From NCBI GenBank assembly GCA_035301485.1, contig DATGUF010000021.1, positions 5,205-69,204 on the forward strand: DNA of 64,000 bases, in the 5' to 3' direction. The notes under the pieces were generated by a model, which was not told where the DNA came from, searched no databases, and saw nothing but the letters and a program-made list of their open reading frames with translations. The stretch is from CALEAR01 sp035301485 (lineage in GTDB: Bacteria; Pseudomonadota; Gammaproteobacteria; Pseudomonadales; Alcanivoracaceae). A program made the position numbers and the translations under genes. Positions 1-8,501 of the stretch are shown piece by piece; positions within the stretch are counted from its first letter, which is position 1; every line of letters begins with the position of its first letter.

Positions 1-27
1 TGAGCTTTACTCTTGTCTCAACACCAC

Positions 28-88
28 CCTACACTGCAATAACTGCCCACCTCTCATGATAATAATTAAAACAAAGCAGTGAGATATT
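28..88 (+). promoter_or_regulatory. Conserved upstream block of first fadL copy
   Basis: The block holds CACTGC at 32-37 and its inverted match GCAGTG at 76-81, separated by 38 bases, around an AT-rich core (CTCATGA then AATAATTA). The same elements with the same spacing occur before the second copy at 1735-1797, while intervening bases differ. This conservation suggests a regulator site or promoter. I could not place a convincing -35/-10 pair. Confidence 0.45.
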
Positions 89-151
89 CTAAAGCGCCAC
101 CTTCTCACACTAAGGTTTTAGCGAGAGCACAAGCACTTGCAATTAAGTAAT

Positions 152-178
152 TGCCTCATGAACGAGGCAGTTTTGCCT
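152..178 (+). promoter_or_regulatory. Leader with two mutually exclusive hairpins, first fadL copy
   Basis: TGCCTC (152-157) can pair with GAGGCA (164-169). The same AGGCA (165-169) can instead pair with TGCCT (174-178). The second hairpin ends six bases before the AGGAG ribosome-binding site (184-188). The element is identical in the second copy at 1860-1886. The structure is read from the sequence; a role in translation control or mRNA stability is inference. Confidence 0.5.
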
Positions 179-194
179 ACCTTAGGAGTTGGTT

Positions 195-1517
195 ATGCAA
201 AGAAAAATAACAAAACTTGTTCCAACCACCATTGCTATGTCTGCCTTAAGCAGTGCTTTATTACTCACCTCAACAGGTGCTATGGCCGCCGGTTTAACCC
301 TGAACGAACAAAGTGCTAGCGCCATGGGCACAGCGTATGCGGGCCGCTCTTCTTCTGCCCTGGATGCGAGCACCGTATTTGGTAACCCAGCCGGCATGTC
401 GCGTTTAGACCGCATGCAAGTGAGTGGCGGTTTAGCGTTTATTGATCCGCGTATCAAAATTAAAGGCGATCCATCTAACCCTTCAGGTACCAACAAGGGC
501 GACATGGTGCCCTTCACCACTATTCCATTTGGTTATTTTGTAATGCCACTAGATGACCAATGGCACTTTGGTATGGGTATTTATGCGCCAGTTGGCGGCA
601 AAAGCGACTTCGAAAAAACGTTTACCGGCCGCTATCAGGCACGTAAAACCGAAGTGACCATGATTACCTTCCAGCCCACCATTAGCTATAAATTTAATGA
701 GATGTTATCGGTGGGTATTGGCCCAACGATTAGCTATTTAGAAGGAACTCTCAGCAGTAATTCTTTGAGCCCTATTCCCGGTGGTGATGATCTACTGTAC
801 ACAGCTGAAGGCGATGACACGGCCGTAGGCGTCAACGTAGGTGTTCTTTTTCAACCTTATGAAGACACTACCTTTGGTTTAACTTATCGCTCACACACTA
901 AATTCAAATTTAGCGGCGATGCCAAATTAGAAAACTTTCCAGATATCAGCAATCCCCCTGCAAGCCTCGCAAACCCTCCTGTTACCTATAAAGGGAACGC
1001 CAAACTAACGTTTACGGCGCCAGAAAGCATCGACGTCTCATTCACACACAAGCTTGATGAACAATGGACACTCTATGCGGGTGCTGTGTGGACACGTTGG
1101 AGCCGTTTAGACACCATCGCTATTGATGACACGCTCGTTGTACCAGGAGTTACCAATGATGGGATCGATCCCATTGAAGATGTTAATTTCAGAGACACCT
1201 GGGCCTACTCCATTGGTACTTCTTACCAGCTAAACCCTGAATGGATACTAAGAGCTGGGTTCGCATTGGATGACGCCGCTGCTTCTGATGGAGACCGTAG
1301 CGTAAGAACGCCCATTGGCGAACGCAAAGCCATTACCATTGGCGCCGGCTGGCACGCAACCCCCAACCTCACCATTGATGCTGCCTACGGCTATCTTTGG
1401 GAAAGCACAGCCAAGGTTGACGCTCCTGCTAAATCAGGTGGCGCTCGCCCAGGCTGGAAAGGCTCCTTCAAAAACGAAGCCCACGGTATTTCTGCGCAAG
1501 CCACTTATCGCTTCTAA
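195..1517 (+). CDS. fadL: FadL-family outer membrane transporter, copy 1
   Basis: This is an outer membrane beta-barrel of the FadL/TodX family (440 residues), which carries long-chain fatty acids or hydrophobic compounds across the outer membrane. A signal peptide ends near TGAMAAG. The mature start carries the family signature NEQSASAMGTAYAG, followed by NPAGMSRLD in the hatch domain. The protein ends in aromatic-rich ATYRF, a usual barrel C-terminus. ATG at 195 is preferred over an in-frame TTG at 189 because AGGAG at 184-188 touches the TTG but sits six bases from the ATG. It is followed by a paralogue in the same orientation. Substrate cannot be read from sequence: alkanes, fatty acids or aromatics are all possible. 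Confidence 0.9.
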   Translation: MQRKITKLVPTTIAMSALSSALLLTSTGAMAAGLTLNEQSASAMGTAYAGRSSSALDASTVFGNPAGMSRLDRMQVSGGLAFIDPRIKIKGDPSNPSGTNKGDMVPFTTIPFGYFVMPLDDQWHFGMGIYAPVGGKSDFEKTFTGRYQARKTEVTMITFQPTISYKFNEMLSVGIGPTISYLEGTLSSNSLSPIPGGDDLLYTAEGDDTAVGVNVGVLFQPYEDTTFGLTYRSHTKFKFSGDAKLENFPDISNPPASLANPPVTYKGNAKLTFTAPESIDVSFTHKLDEQWTLYAGAVWTRWSRLDTIAIDDTLVVPGVTNDGIDPIEDVNFRDTWAYSIGTSYQLNPEWILRAGFALDDAAASDGDRSVRTPIGERKAITIGAGWHATPNLTIDAAYGYLWESTAKVDAPAKSGGARPGWKGSFKNEAHGISAQATYRF

Positions 1518-1537
1518 ATTCATTTAGTAGCACACAG

Positions 1538-1571
1538 GCCCTTTAGGCTCATTCGCTTAGAGGGCTTTTTT
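1538..1571 (+). terminator. Intrinsic terminator of first fadL copy
   Basis: An 11-base stem (1538-1548 with 1555-1565, including G-T pairs), a six-base loop and a run of T from 1566 lie 20 bases after the stop. The rest of the 1518-1734 interval shows nothing further I can name. Confidence 0.85.
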
Positions 1572-1734
1572 ATTAGCGGGAAAAACACCTGCTACACTTG
1601 GCACAAATGTACCAAAAACCCCCATAAATCATAACGATGCAAGATTTTCATGCTCTTAAGCAAACTTATTTCAACTTTTAGCATCAAACATACGTTATTT
1701 ACGTCTTTCTACTTTACTCCCACCTGTTTTTTGT

Positions 1735-1797
1735 CCTACACTGCGTACCACTGTCTACTCTCATGACAATAATTAGAACAAAGCAGTGAGAAATATT
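1735..1797 (+). promoter_or_regulatory. Conserved upstream block of second fadL copy
   Basis: CACTGC at 1739-1744 and GCAGTG at 1783-1788 are again 38 bases apart, with the same CTCTCATGA and AATAATTA core. It matches the block at 28-88, so both genes probably answer to the same signal. The interval 1798-1859 shares only short pieces with copy 1, such as CTAAGGTTTTA. Confidence 0.45.
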
Positions 1798-1859
1798 AGG
1801 ACAACATTCTTACGCTAAGGTTTTAACATGAGAGCCACGACGCTTTTGATTAAAGTGCT

Positions 1860-1886
1860 TGCCTCATGAACGAGGCAGTTTTGCCT
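1860..1886 (+). promoter_or_regulatory. Leader with two mutually exclusive hairpins, second fadL copy
   Basis: TGCCTC (1860-1865) pairs with GAGGCA (1872-1877), or AGGCA (1873-1877) pairs with TGCCT (1882-1886). The AGGAG site is at 1892-1896. The sequence is unchanged from the first copy, which is notable because bases just upstream have drifted. Confidence 0.5.
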
Positions 1887-1902
1887 ACCTTAGGAGATGG
1901 TT

Positions 1903-3255
1903 ATGCAAAAAATAATAAGGCGTGTACCCGCCACTATCGCTATGTCTGCTTTAAGCAGCGCATTATTACTGACATCCACAGGCGCTATGGCTGCTGGGCT
2001 TAGCCTTAACGAACAAAGCGCCAGTGCTATGGGTACTGCTTATGCAGGCCGTTCTTCTTCCGCTTTAGATGCCAGCACCGTGTTTGGTAACCCAGCGGGT
2101 ATGTCTCGTTTAGACCGCATGCAAGTGAGTGGTGGTTTGGCCCTTATCCATGCTAAAACCAGCATTAAGAACGGACAGACCACATATGACGGAAACCCAA
2201 TGGTCCTTCCCGGTAGAATCAATCAAAGTTCAACCAACGATGGCGATATGGTGCCTTTCAGCGCCATTCCTTTCGGTTACTTTGTGATGCCTTTAGATGA
2301 CCAATGGCATTTTGGTATGGGCATTTACGCCCCTGTCGGTGGCAAAAGCGATTTTGAAAGCACTTTCGCAGGACGCTATCAAGCACGCAAAACTGAAGTG
2401 ACCATGGTGACTTTCCAACCCACCCTCAGCTACAAATTTAATGACATGCTTTCTGTAGGTGTTGGTGCCACCGTTAACTACCTTGATGGTACTTTAAGCA
2501 GCAACTCATTAAGCCCTGCTAATCCTGCAGCTCCTCCTGCTCCAACAAACCCCTTTGTAGATGTACTCTACACAGCTAAAGGCGACGATACAGCTTTCGG
2601 TGCTAACGTAGGGGTGCTTTTCCAACCTTATGAAAACACCACTTTTGGCCTTGCTTATCGCTCTCACGTGAAGTTTAAATTATCGGGCGATGCCAAGGTT
2701 GAAACTCCAGCGCCTCAAACTTATAAAGGCGATGCTAATCTTAAGTTTACCGCACCTGAAAGCATCGATTTTTCTTTTACCCACAAGTTTGATGATCAAT
2801 GGACGCTTTATGCTGGTGCCCTTTGGACCCGCTGGAGCCGTTTAGATGAAATTTCTATCAAGGACACCCTACCACTACATCCAGACGGTGTTAGCCCAAC
2901 AGAAAAAGTGAGCTTTAAGGACACTTGGGCTTATTCCATTGGTGGTTCTTACCAACTCAACCCAGCTGTGGTGTTAAGAGCAGGTTTTGCTTTAGACACC
3001 TCTGCTGCTTCAGACAGCACACGTAGCGTAAGAACCCCCATTGCCGAGCGTAAGGCTATTACCATTGGCGCCGGTTGGAACGTTACAGACGACCTCACTT
3101 TAGATGCCGCCTACGGTTACCTATGGGAGAGCACGGCTCGAGTGAGACAAGGCGATAAAGACAACCCAAATACTGGTTCGCCACGTCCTGGTTTCTCCGG
3201 TGATTTCAAAAACAAAATCCATGGCCTCTCTGGCCAGGTCACTTACCGCTTCTAA
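1903..3255 (+). CDS. fadL: FadL-family outer membrane transporter, copy 2
   Basis: This 450-residue paralogue of the preceding gene has the same signal peptide, NEQSASAMGTAYAG signature, NPAGM hatch motif and terminal VTYRF. It differs in surface-loop-like segments. One insertion near codon 45 includes DGNPMVLPG, and a proline/alanine-rich loop after NSLSP replaces a short glycine loop of copy 1. Such loops shape ligand entry in FadL proteins, so the copies may differ in substrate; this is inference. ATG 1903 is chosen over ATG 1897, which abuts the AGGAG at 1892-1896. It has its own terminator and probably its own promoter. Confidence 0.9.
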   Translation: MQKIIRRVPATIAMSALSSALLLTSTGAMAAGLSLNEQSASAMGTAYAGRSSSALDASTVFGNPAGMSRLDRMQVSGGLALIHAKTSIKNGQTTYDGNPMVLPGRINQSSTNDGDMVPFSAIPFGYFVMPLDDQWHFGMGIYAPVGGKSDFESTFAGRYQARKTEVTMVTFQPTLSYKFNDMLSVGVGATVNYLDGTLSSNSLSPANPAAPPAPTNPFVDVLYTAKGDDTAFGANVGVLFQPYENTTFGLAYRSHVKFKLSGDAKVETPAPQTYKGDANLKFTAPESIDFSFTHKFDDQWTLYAGALWTRWSRLDEISIKDTLPLHPDGVSPTEKVSFKDTWAYSIGGSYQLNPAVVLRAGFALDTSAASDSTRSVRTPIAERKAITIGAGWNVTDDLTLDAAYGYLWESTARVRQGDKDNPNTGSPRPGFSGDFKNKIHGLSGQVTYRF

Positions 3256-3273
3256 TCTTGTTTAGTAGCACCC

Positions 3274-3307
3274 GCCCTCTAGGTGTATTCGCCTAGGGGG
3301 CTTTTTT
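3274..3307 (+). terminator. Intrinsic terminator of second fadL copy
   Basis: GCCCTCTAGG (3274-3283) pairs with CCTAGGGGGC (3292-3301), followed by six T. It is the counterpart of the hairpin at 1538-1571. Confidence 0.88.
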
Positions 3308-3397
3308 ATGCCTTGAGAAAGGCGCCTTCATTGGTTAGGGTAACCCTCCTCAAGTTTTGGGCTCGGCCCACCTCTCTTTGCTAAACGGAACAACATT

Positions 3398-4312
3398 ATG
3401 TGGATGAAAAATCTGGCGGTATATGCCAGCGCAACCCCTTTTTCTTGGTCGGCAGGCGAGCTTAATGAAATGCTCGAAAAAATGCCCTGCAAGCCTTGTG
3501 GCAGCCAAGATATGAGCTCAGAAGGCTTTGTAACACCGCTGAAAGGCCATGTGGATATGGTGATCCCTGCGCAGGGTTACTTGCTCTGCACCTTCCAAGA
3601 AACCGTACGCCTTTTGCCTGGCCCTGTGGTCACCGAAGAGCTGCTAGAGCGTGTGGAAATGATTGAAGAAGAACAGCACCGCAAGGTGGGGCGCAAAGAA
3701 CGCGCAGAGTTAAAAGAACAAATTATTTTTGAGTTTTTACCGCAAGCGTTCACCCGTTCACGCCGCACCAATGTGTTGTTCGATACCCAGCGCCACCATG
3801 TGATTGTGGATGCCGCTAGCAGCACCCGTGCCGAGCAGGTGATCAACGCGTTGCGTAAAGCCATTGGCACCTTGCCCGTGAAGCCCTTGCACGCAGACAT
3901 CGCGCCAGCCAGTGTGTTTGCAGAGTGGATGCGCAACCCCAACAGTTTGCCCGAAGGCCTCACCCTCGGTGAGCGCTGTGAACTAAAAGGCAGTAAAGAC
4001 GGCAGCGCTACAGTGCGTTTCAACGCGGTGGATTTAAACCAAGACGAAATTTTGGCGCACCTAGATAACGATATGTACCCAAGCCGTTTGAATTTAAGCT
4101 GGCAAGACGAGCTCGATTTCGACCTCGCTGAAGATATGACGTTCAAGCGCTTAAAAGCGCTCGATTTACTGGCAGAAAAGCAAGAAGACCTGCAAGGCGA
4201 CGATGCTTACGAAGAGCTCCAAGCACGCATTTTGCTACAGGCAGGGCTTATTCGCGGCTTGCTCCACACCCTCACCGCACCTCTCGCCATTAAACACCCA
4301 CAAGAAGCTTAA
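3398..4312 (+). CDS. rdgC: Recombination-associated protein RdgC
   Basis: RdgC is a ring-forming DNA-binding protein of the nucleoid that limits RecA-driven recombination. The 304-residue length matches the E. coli protein (303). Recognisable segments are the N-terminal W-x-KNLAVY, PCGSQDM in the N-terminal domain, the basic-acidic helix region around residues 85-115 and FLPQAFTRSRR, which matches the family LLPRAFSR motif. No strong Shine-Dalgarno site is visible; GGAAC lies upstream of the ATG. It stands alone between the second fadL terminator and the convergent parC gene. Confidence 0.93.
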   Translation: MWMKNLAVYASATPFSWSAGELNEMLEKMPCKPCGSQDMSSEGFVTPLKGHVDMVIPAQGYLLCTFQETVRLLPGPVVTEELLERVEMIEEEQHRKVGRKERAELKEQIIFEFLPQAFTRSRRTNVLFDTQRHHVIVDAASSTRAEQVINALRKAIGTLPVKPLHADIAPASVFAEWMRNPNSLPEGLTLGERCELKGSKDGSATVRFNAVDLNQDEILAHLDNDMYPSRLNLSWQDELDFDLAEDMTFKRLKALDLLAEKQEDLQGDDAYEELQARILLQAGLIRGLLHTLTAPLAIKHPQEA

Positions 4313-4319
4313 AGAACAA

Positions 4320-4338
4320 GGGCACCGCGAAGGTGCCC
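4320..4338. terminator. Hairpin between convergent rdgC and parC
   Basis: GGGCACC (4320-4326) pairs with GGTGCCC (4332-4338) over a five-base loop. The T-run is weak on both strands, though the minus-strand side is moderately T-rich. It probably ends both transcripts. Confidence 0.6.
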
Positions 4339-4347
4339 TGCTCTGCA

Positions 4348-6585
4348 TTACTCTTTCTCTTCCACACTAATGGTGGTGACGTTTTGGAAACCGCGCGGTA
4401 ATTTTGCCCCGCGGCGCCCACGCTCGCCTTCATAATGAGCGAGATCTCGCGGCGTGAGGTTCATGTGACGCCGGCCTGCTTGCACCACCAAGGTGTCGTC
4501 AGGCTTCAGCACAGCCATGGCTTGCACAAACTCCACCCGCTCTTGTGCGCGTGCGGCGGTAATCGCCATGAGCCGGTTTCCTTTACCACGTGCCATTTCC
4601 GGCAAATCAGCTAAGGGAAATACTAGCAGGCGCCCCTCGTTGGATAGCACTGCCACACGGTCTGTAGCCATATCGTTCACGGCTGCAGGGGGTAACAACA
4701 GGCTGTTTTTCGGCATGGTGAGCACAGATTTACCTGCACGGGTATTAGCCAGTAGTTGTTCGTGCTGAATGATAAAACCGTAACCCGCATCACTGGCAAG
4801 CAGCCATTTTTGCTCGTCGTTGGCCATTAATACAGCCATGAACTCTGCGCCGCTAGGCGGCGACAAACGCCCTGTTAATGGCTCGCCTAGCCCTCTGGCC
4901 GACGGCAGGGTATGCGCTTGTAATGTGTAGGCTCGGCCATGGCTATCGAGGAAATGCACAGGCTGGTTAGAGCGCCCCGGCGCCGAGGCTTGGTATGCAT
5001 CGCCCGTACGGTAATTAAGCCCTTCTGCATCCACATCATGACCACGCGCGGCGCGCACCCATCCCATTTTAGAAACCACCACTGTTACCGGCTCAGCGGG
5101 CAGTAAATCAGCTTCATCTAGTGCTTTTGCCTCTTCGCGTTCCACTAAGTAAGAACGGCGGTCGTCGCCGTATTCATCCGCATCGGCCTGTAGCTCTTTC
5201 GCCACCAGTGTTTTCATGCGCTGATTCGAGCCTAAAGTTTTTACTAGCCAGTCGCGCTCTTTGGCTAATTCATCCTGCTCGCCGCGTATCTTAATTTCTT
5301 CTAGGCGAGCCAATTGGCGCAAGCGGATTTCGAGAATGGCTTCTGCTTGGCGCTCACTTAACCCAAAATGGCTCATGAGAGCCTGCTTGGGCTTGTCTTC
5401 TTCGCGAATAATACGAATAACTTCATCGATATTCAGGTAGGCCACCAATAAGCCTTCAAGAATATGTAATCGGCTTTCCACACGCTCTAAGCGGTGTTCT
5501 AAACGGCGCCGCACTGTTTGCATGCGGAACGTTAGCCATTCTTGCAGAATACCAAGCAGTGGTTTTACTTGGGGCCTCCCATCAAGGCCTATCATGTTCA
5601 TGTTCACACGATAGTTTTTCTCGAGGTCGGTAGTGGCAAACAAATGGCCCATCAGCTGTTCAATATCCACGCGGTTTGAGCGCGGTGTGATAACAAGGCG
5701 GGTGGGGTTTTCGTGGTCGGACTCATCGCGCAAATCGGTGACCATGGGCAGTTTTTTGCTGCGCATTTGTTCCGCAATTTGCTCTAGCACCTTAGCTCCC
5801 GATACTTGGTACGGTAACGAGGTGATCACGATGTCTTGCTCTTCTTTTTCCCACACTGCGCGCAGTTTTAGTGCGCCTCGCCCCGTGGCATATATTTTCT
5901 CAATATCTTCAGCTGGCGTAATAATTTCCGCCTCAGTGGGGAAATCTGGTGCCGGCACAATGGCCATAATATCGGCAAGAGTCGCTTTGGGTGTTTTCAG
6001 CAAGTGAATACAAGCTTGCGCCACTTCTCGCAAATTGTGCGGTGGAATATCAGTGCTCATGCCCACCGCAATACCGGTGGTGCCGTTTAACAACACATTG
6101 GGCAAGCGGGCCGGCAACAACTGCGGCTCTTCCATGGTGCCGTCAAAGTTAGGCACCCACTCCACTGTGCCTTGGCCCAGCTCTGCTAACAGGGTTTCCG
6201 CGTAAGGCGCCAGTTTAGATTCTGTGTAGCGCATGGCCGCAAAAGATTTGGGGTCGTCTGCTGAGCCCCAGTTACCTTGGCCGTCTACCAGTGGATAGCG
6301 ATAACTAAATGGTTGTGCCATGAGTACCATGGCTTCATAACAGGCAGAATCGCCATGTGGGTGGTATTTACCTAATACGTCGCCCACGGTACGTGCGGAT
6401 TTTTTATATTTTGCTGTGCTTTTTAAATTCAGCTCGCTCATGGCGTACACAATGCGGCGCTGCACAGGCTTCAAACCGTCGCCAATGTAAGGCAAGGCGC
6501 GGTCTAAAATTACATACATGGAGTAATCGAGGTACGCTTTCTCGGTATAGTCGCGCAGGGCGACTTGTTCAAAATTATCTGACAT
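4348..6585 (-). CDS. parC: DNA topoisomerase IV subunit A (ParC)
   Basis: ParC is the DNA-cleaving subunit of topoisomerase IV, which separates daughter chromosomes with ParE. It has 745 residues, close to the usual 750. The winged-helix region carries GKYHPHGDSACYE, and the catalytic tyrosine is Y120 in AMRYTESKL. S80 and E84, the usual quinolone-resistance positions, have the susceptible residues. The C-terminal third is the beta-propeller DNA-wrapping domain. The gene begins 23 bases after parE, so the two subunits are probably cotranscribed. Confidence 0.97.
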   Translation of the reverse strand: MSDNFEQVALRDYTEKAYLDYSMYVILDRALPYIGDGLKPVQRRIVYAMSELNLKSTAKYKKSARTVGDVLGKYHPHGDSACYEAMVLMAQPFSYRYPLVDGQGNWGSADDPKSFAAMRYTESKLAPYAETLLAELGQGTVEWVPNFDGTMEEPQLLPARLPNVLLNGTTGIAVGMSTDIPPHNLREVAQACIHLLKTPKATLADIMAIVPAPDFPTEAEIITPAEDIEKIYATGRGALKLRAVWEKEEQDIVITSLPYQVSGAKVLEQIAEQMRSKKLPMVTDLRDESDHENPTRLVITPRSNRVDIEQLMGHLFATTDLEKNYRVNMNMIGLDGRPQVKPLLGILQEWLTFRMQTVRRRLEHRLERVESRLHILEGLLVAYLNIDEVIRIIREEDKPKQALMSHFGLSERQAEAILEIRLRQLARLEEIKIRGEQDELAKERDWLVKTLGSNQRMKTLVAKELQADADEYGDDRRSYLVEREEAKALDEADLLPAEPVTVVVSKMGWVRAARGHDVDAEGLNYRTGDAYQASAPGRSNQPVHFLDSHGRAYTLQAHTLPSARGLGEPLTGRLSPPSGAEFMAVLMANDEQKWLLASDAGYGFIIQHEQLLANTRAGKSVLTMPKNSLLLPPAAVNDMATDRVAVLSNEGRLLVFPLADLPEMARGKGNRLMAITAARAQERVEFVQAMAVLKPDDTLVVQAGRRHMNLTPRDLAHYEGERGRRGAKLPRGFQNVTTISVEEKE

Positions 6586-6608
6586 TCGTTTTCTCTGTCT
6601 CTACGCCG

Positions 6609-8495
6609 TTACACTTCAGCAAGGTTGCCTTTGTCTTCTAACCAAGAGCGCCTATCGCCAGCGCGCTTTTTCGACAACAGCATATCTAGCAGTTGGTTCG
6701 TATCATCACCTTCTTCCACCGTTAGCTGCACTAAGCGGCGGGTATCCGGTGCCATAGTGGTTTCGCGCAGTTGCAAGGGGTTCATTTCACCCAAGCCTTT
6801 AAAGCGGGTAATTTGCACTTTCCCGCGGCGCTTTTCGGCATCAATGCGATCTAGAATAACGCGCTGCTCTTCGTCATCTAAGGCGTAAAAAACATCTTTA
6901 CCCACATCTATACGATAGAGCGGCGGCATGGCTACAAACACGTGCCCACCACGTACTAGCGCGGGGAAGTGGCGCACAAACAAGGCGCAAATTAAGGTGG
7001 CAATGTGCAAGCCGTCTGAATCCGCATCAGCCAAGATACATACTTTGCCGTAACGCAGGCCTGCTAAATCTTCAGAGCCCGGCTCCATGCCGATGGCCAC
7101 GGCTATATCGTGAATTTCCTGAGAGCTTAATACTTGCCCGGATTCCACTTCCCAAGTGTTTAAGATTTTACCGCGCAGGGGCATGATGGCCTGAAACTCA
7201 CGGTTACGCGCCTGTTTAGCTGAACCACCGGCTGAATCCCCTTCCACCAGAAATATTTCTGATTGGCTTGGGTCATCGCTGCTGCAATCAGCCAGTTTTC
7301 CTGGCAATGCAGGCCCACTGGTGACTTTTTTGCGCGTTACCTTGCGTGCTGCACGCAAACGGCGTTGCGCACTTTGAATACACAACTCGGCGAGGGCATC
7401 GCCTTCTTCTGTGTGTTGGTTGAGCCATAAGCTAAAGGCATCTTTCACCACGCCGCTCACAAAACCGGCAATAGCGCGCGAGCCCAAACGCTCTTTGGTT
7501 TGCCCTGCAAACACAGGGTCTAGCATTTTTACGCTGAGCACGTAACTCACGCGCTCCCAAATGTCGTCTGGGGTTAATTTCACCCCGCGTGGCAACAAGT
7601 TGCGGAACTCGCAATATTCTCGCAACGCTTCTAGTAACCCCGAGCGGAAGCCGTTGACGTGGGTGCCGCCTTGCGGCGTGGGGATTAAGTTCACATAAGA
7701 TTCTGTGACTTGCTCGCCCCCTTCAGGTAACCACAGCACAGCCCATTCCACCGCTTCTGTTTTGCCTTCTAGTGAGCCCGTAAACGGCGCTTCAGGCAGT
7801 TGCTGCCATTCTTTGACGGCATCCTTGAGGTACTCCACCAAGCCGTCTTCATATTGCCAACTGTGCTTTTCGCCTTTTATTTGGTCGTCTAACACGACGG
7901 TGAGCCCTGGGCACAACACTGCTTTCGCGCGCAGTAAATGCAACAAACGCGGCATCGAGAACTTAATGGAGTCGAAATATTGTGGGTCTGGCTGAAAGCG
8001 CAGTTCAGTGCCTGTGTTGCGTTGCCCGCAGGTGTCTACAACGGCGAGCTCGGTGGCTTTATCACCATCACGGAATGTCATGGCGTGCACCTGCCCACCG
8101 CGGCGAACGGTGACGGTGAGCTCCTCAGACAAGGCGTTCACCACAGCCACCCCTACGCCGTGCAAGCCCCCTGAAAAGCTGTAGTTATCGTTAGAAAACT
8201 TGCCGCCGGAGTGCAACGTGGTGAGAATCACTTCAACGCCTGGCAAGCCAAGCTCTGGGTGTAAATCCACCGGCATGCCGCGGCCGTCGTCTAACACGCC
8301 CGCGGAGCCATCTTTGTATAGCGTTACGGTAATTTGTTTGGCGTGGCCCGCTAAGGCTTCGTCCACGCTGTTATCTATTACTTCTTGGAGTAAATGGTTG
8401 GGGCGGTTGGTTTCTGTATACATGCCCGGGCGTTTGCGCACGGGGTCCAAACCGCTTAATACCTCAATATTTGAGGCGGTATAGGCTGTACTCAT
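6609..8495 (-). CDS. parE: DNA topoisomerase IV subunit B (ParE)
   Basis: ParE is the ATPase subunit of topoisomerase IV (628 residues). The GHKL ATP site shows DNSVDEALAG, DDGRGMPVD and GGLHGVGVAVVNALS. The TOPRIM domain shows LVEGDSAGGSAKQ, PLRGKILN and DADSDGLHI. GyrB would carry a longer C-terminal insert, and the adjacent parC supports ParE. It follows yqiA by six bases, within the nudF-yqiB-cpdA-yqiA-parE order known from enterobacteria. Confidence 0.97.
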   Translation of the reverse strand: MSTAYTASNIEVLSGLDPVRKRPGMYTETNRPNHLLQEVIDNSVDEALAGHAKQITVTLYKDGSAGVLDDGRGMPVDLHPELGLPGVEVILTTLHSGGKFSNDNYSFSGGLHGVGVAVVNALSEELTVTVRRGGQVHAMTFRDGDKATELAVVDTCGQRNTGTELRFQPDPQYFDSIKFSMPRLLHLLRAKAVLCPGLTVVLDDQIKGEKHSWQYEDGLVEYLKDAVKEWQQLPEAPFTGSLEGKTEAVEWAVLWLPEGGEQVTESYVNLIPTPQGGTHVNGFRSGLLEALREYCEFRNLLPRGVKLTPDDIWERVSYVLSVKMLDPVFAGQTKERLGSRAIAGFVSGVVKDAFSLWLNQHTEEGDALAELCIQSAQRRLRAARKVTRKKVTSGPALPGKLADCSSDDPSQSEIFLVEGDSAGGSAKQARNREFQAIMPLRGKILNTWEVESGQVLSSQEIHDIAVAIGMEPGSEDLAGLRYGKVCILADADSDGLHIATLICALFVRHFPALVRGGHVFVAMPPLYRIDVGKDVFYALDDEEQRVILDRIDAEKRRGKVQITRFKGLGEMNPLQLRETTMAPDTRRLVQLTVEEGDDTNQLLDMLLSKKRAGDRRSWLEDKGNLAEV

Positions 8496-8501
8496 AATCT
8501 C

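Larger units (their letters stand above)
28..3307 (+). repeat. Tandem duplication of a complete fadL transcription unit
   Basis: Two units lie head to tail: roughly 28-1571 and 1735-3307. Each has, in the same order, a conserved upstream block, a leader hairpin pair, a fadL-like gene and a terminator hairpin. The leaders match almost base for base for over 40 bases up to the start codon. The proteins are identical over most of the first 75 residues and differ mainly in predicted loops. This is seen directly by comparing the two copies. The divergence implies an old duplication that has been kept rather than a fresh one. Whether N-terminal identity is maintained by gene conversion is inference. 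Confidence 0.85.

Noticed and set aside
7432..8484. Several open frames on both strands opposite parE
   Set aside because: All overlap parE in other frames without ribosome sites or family motifs.
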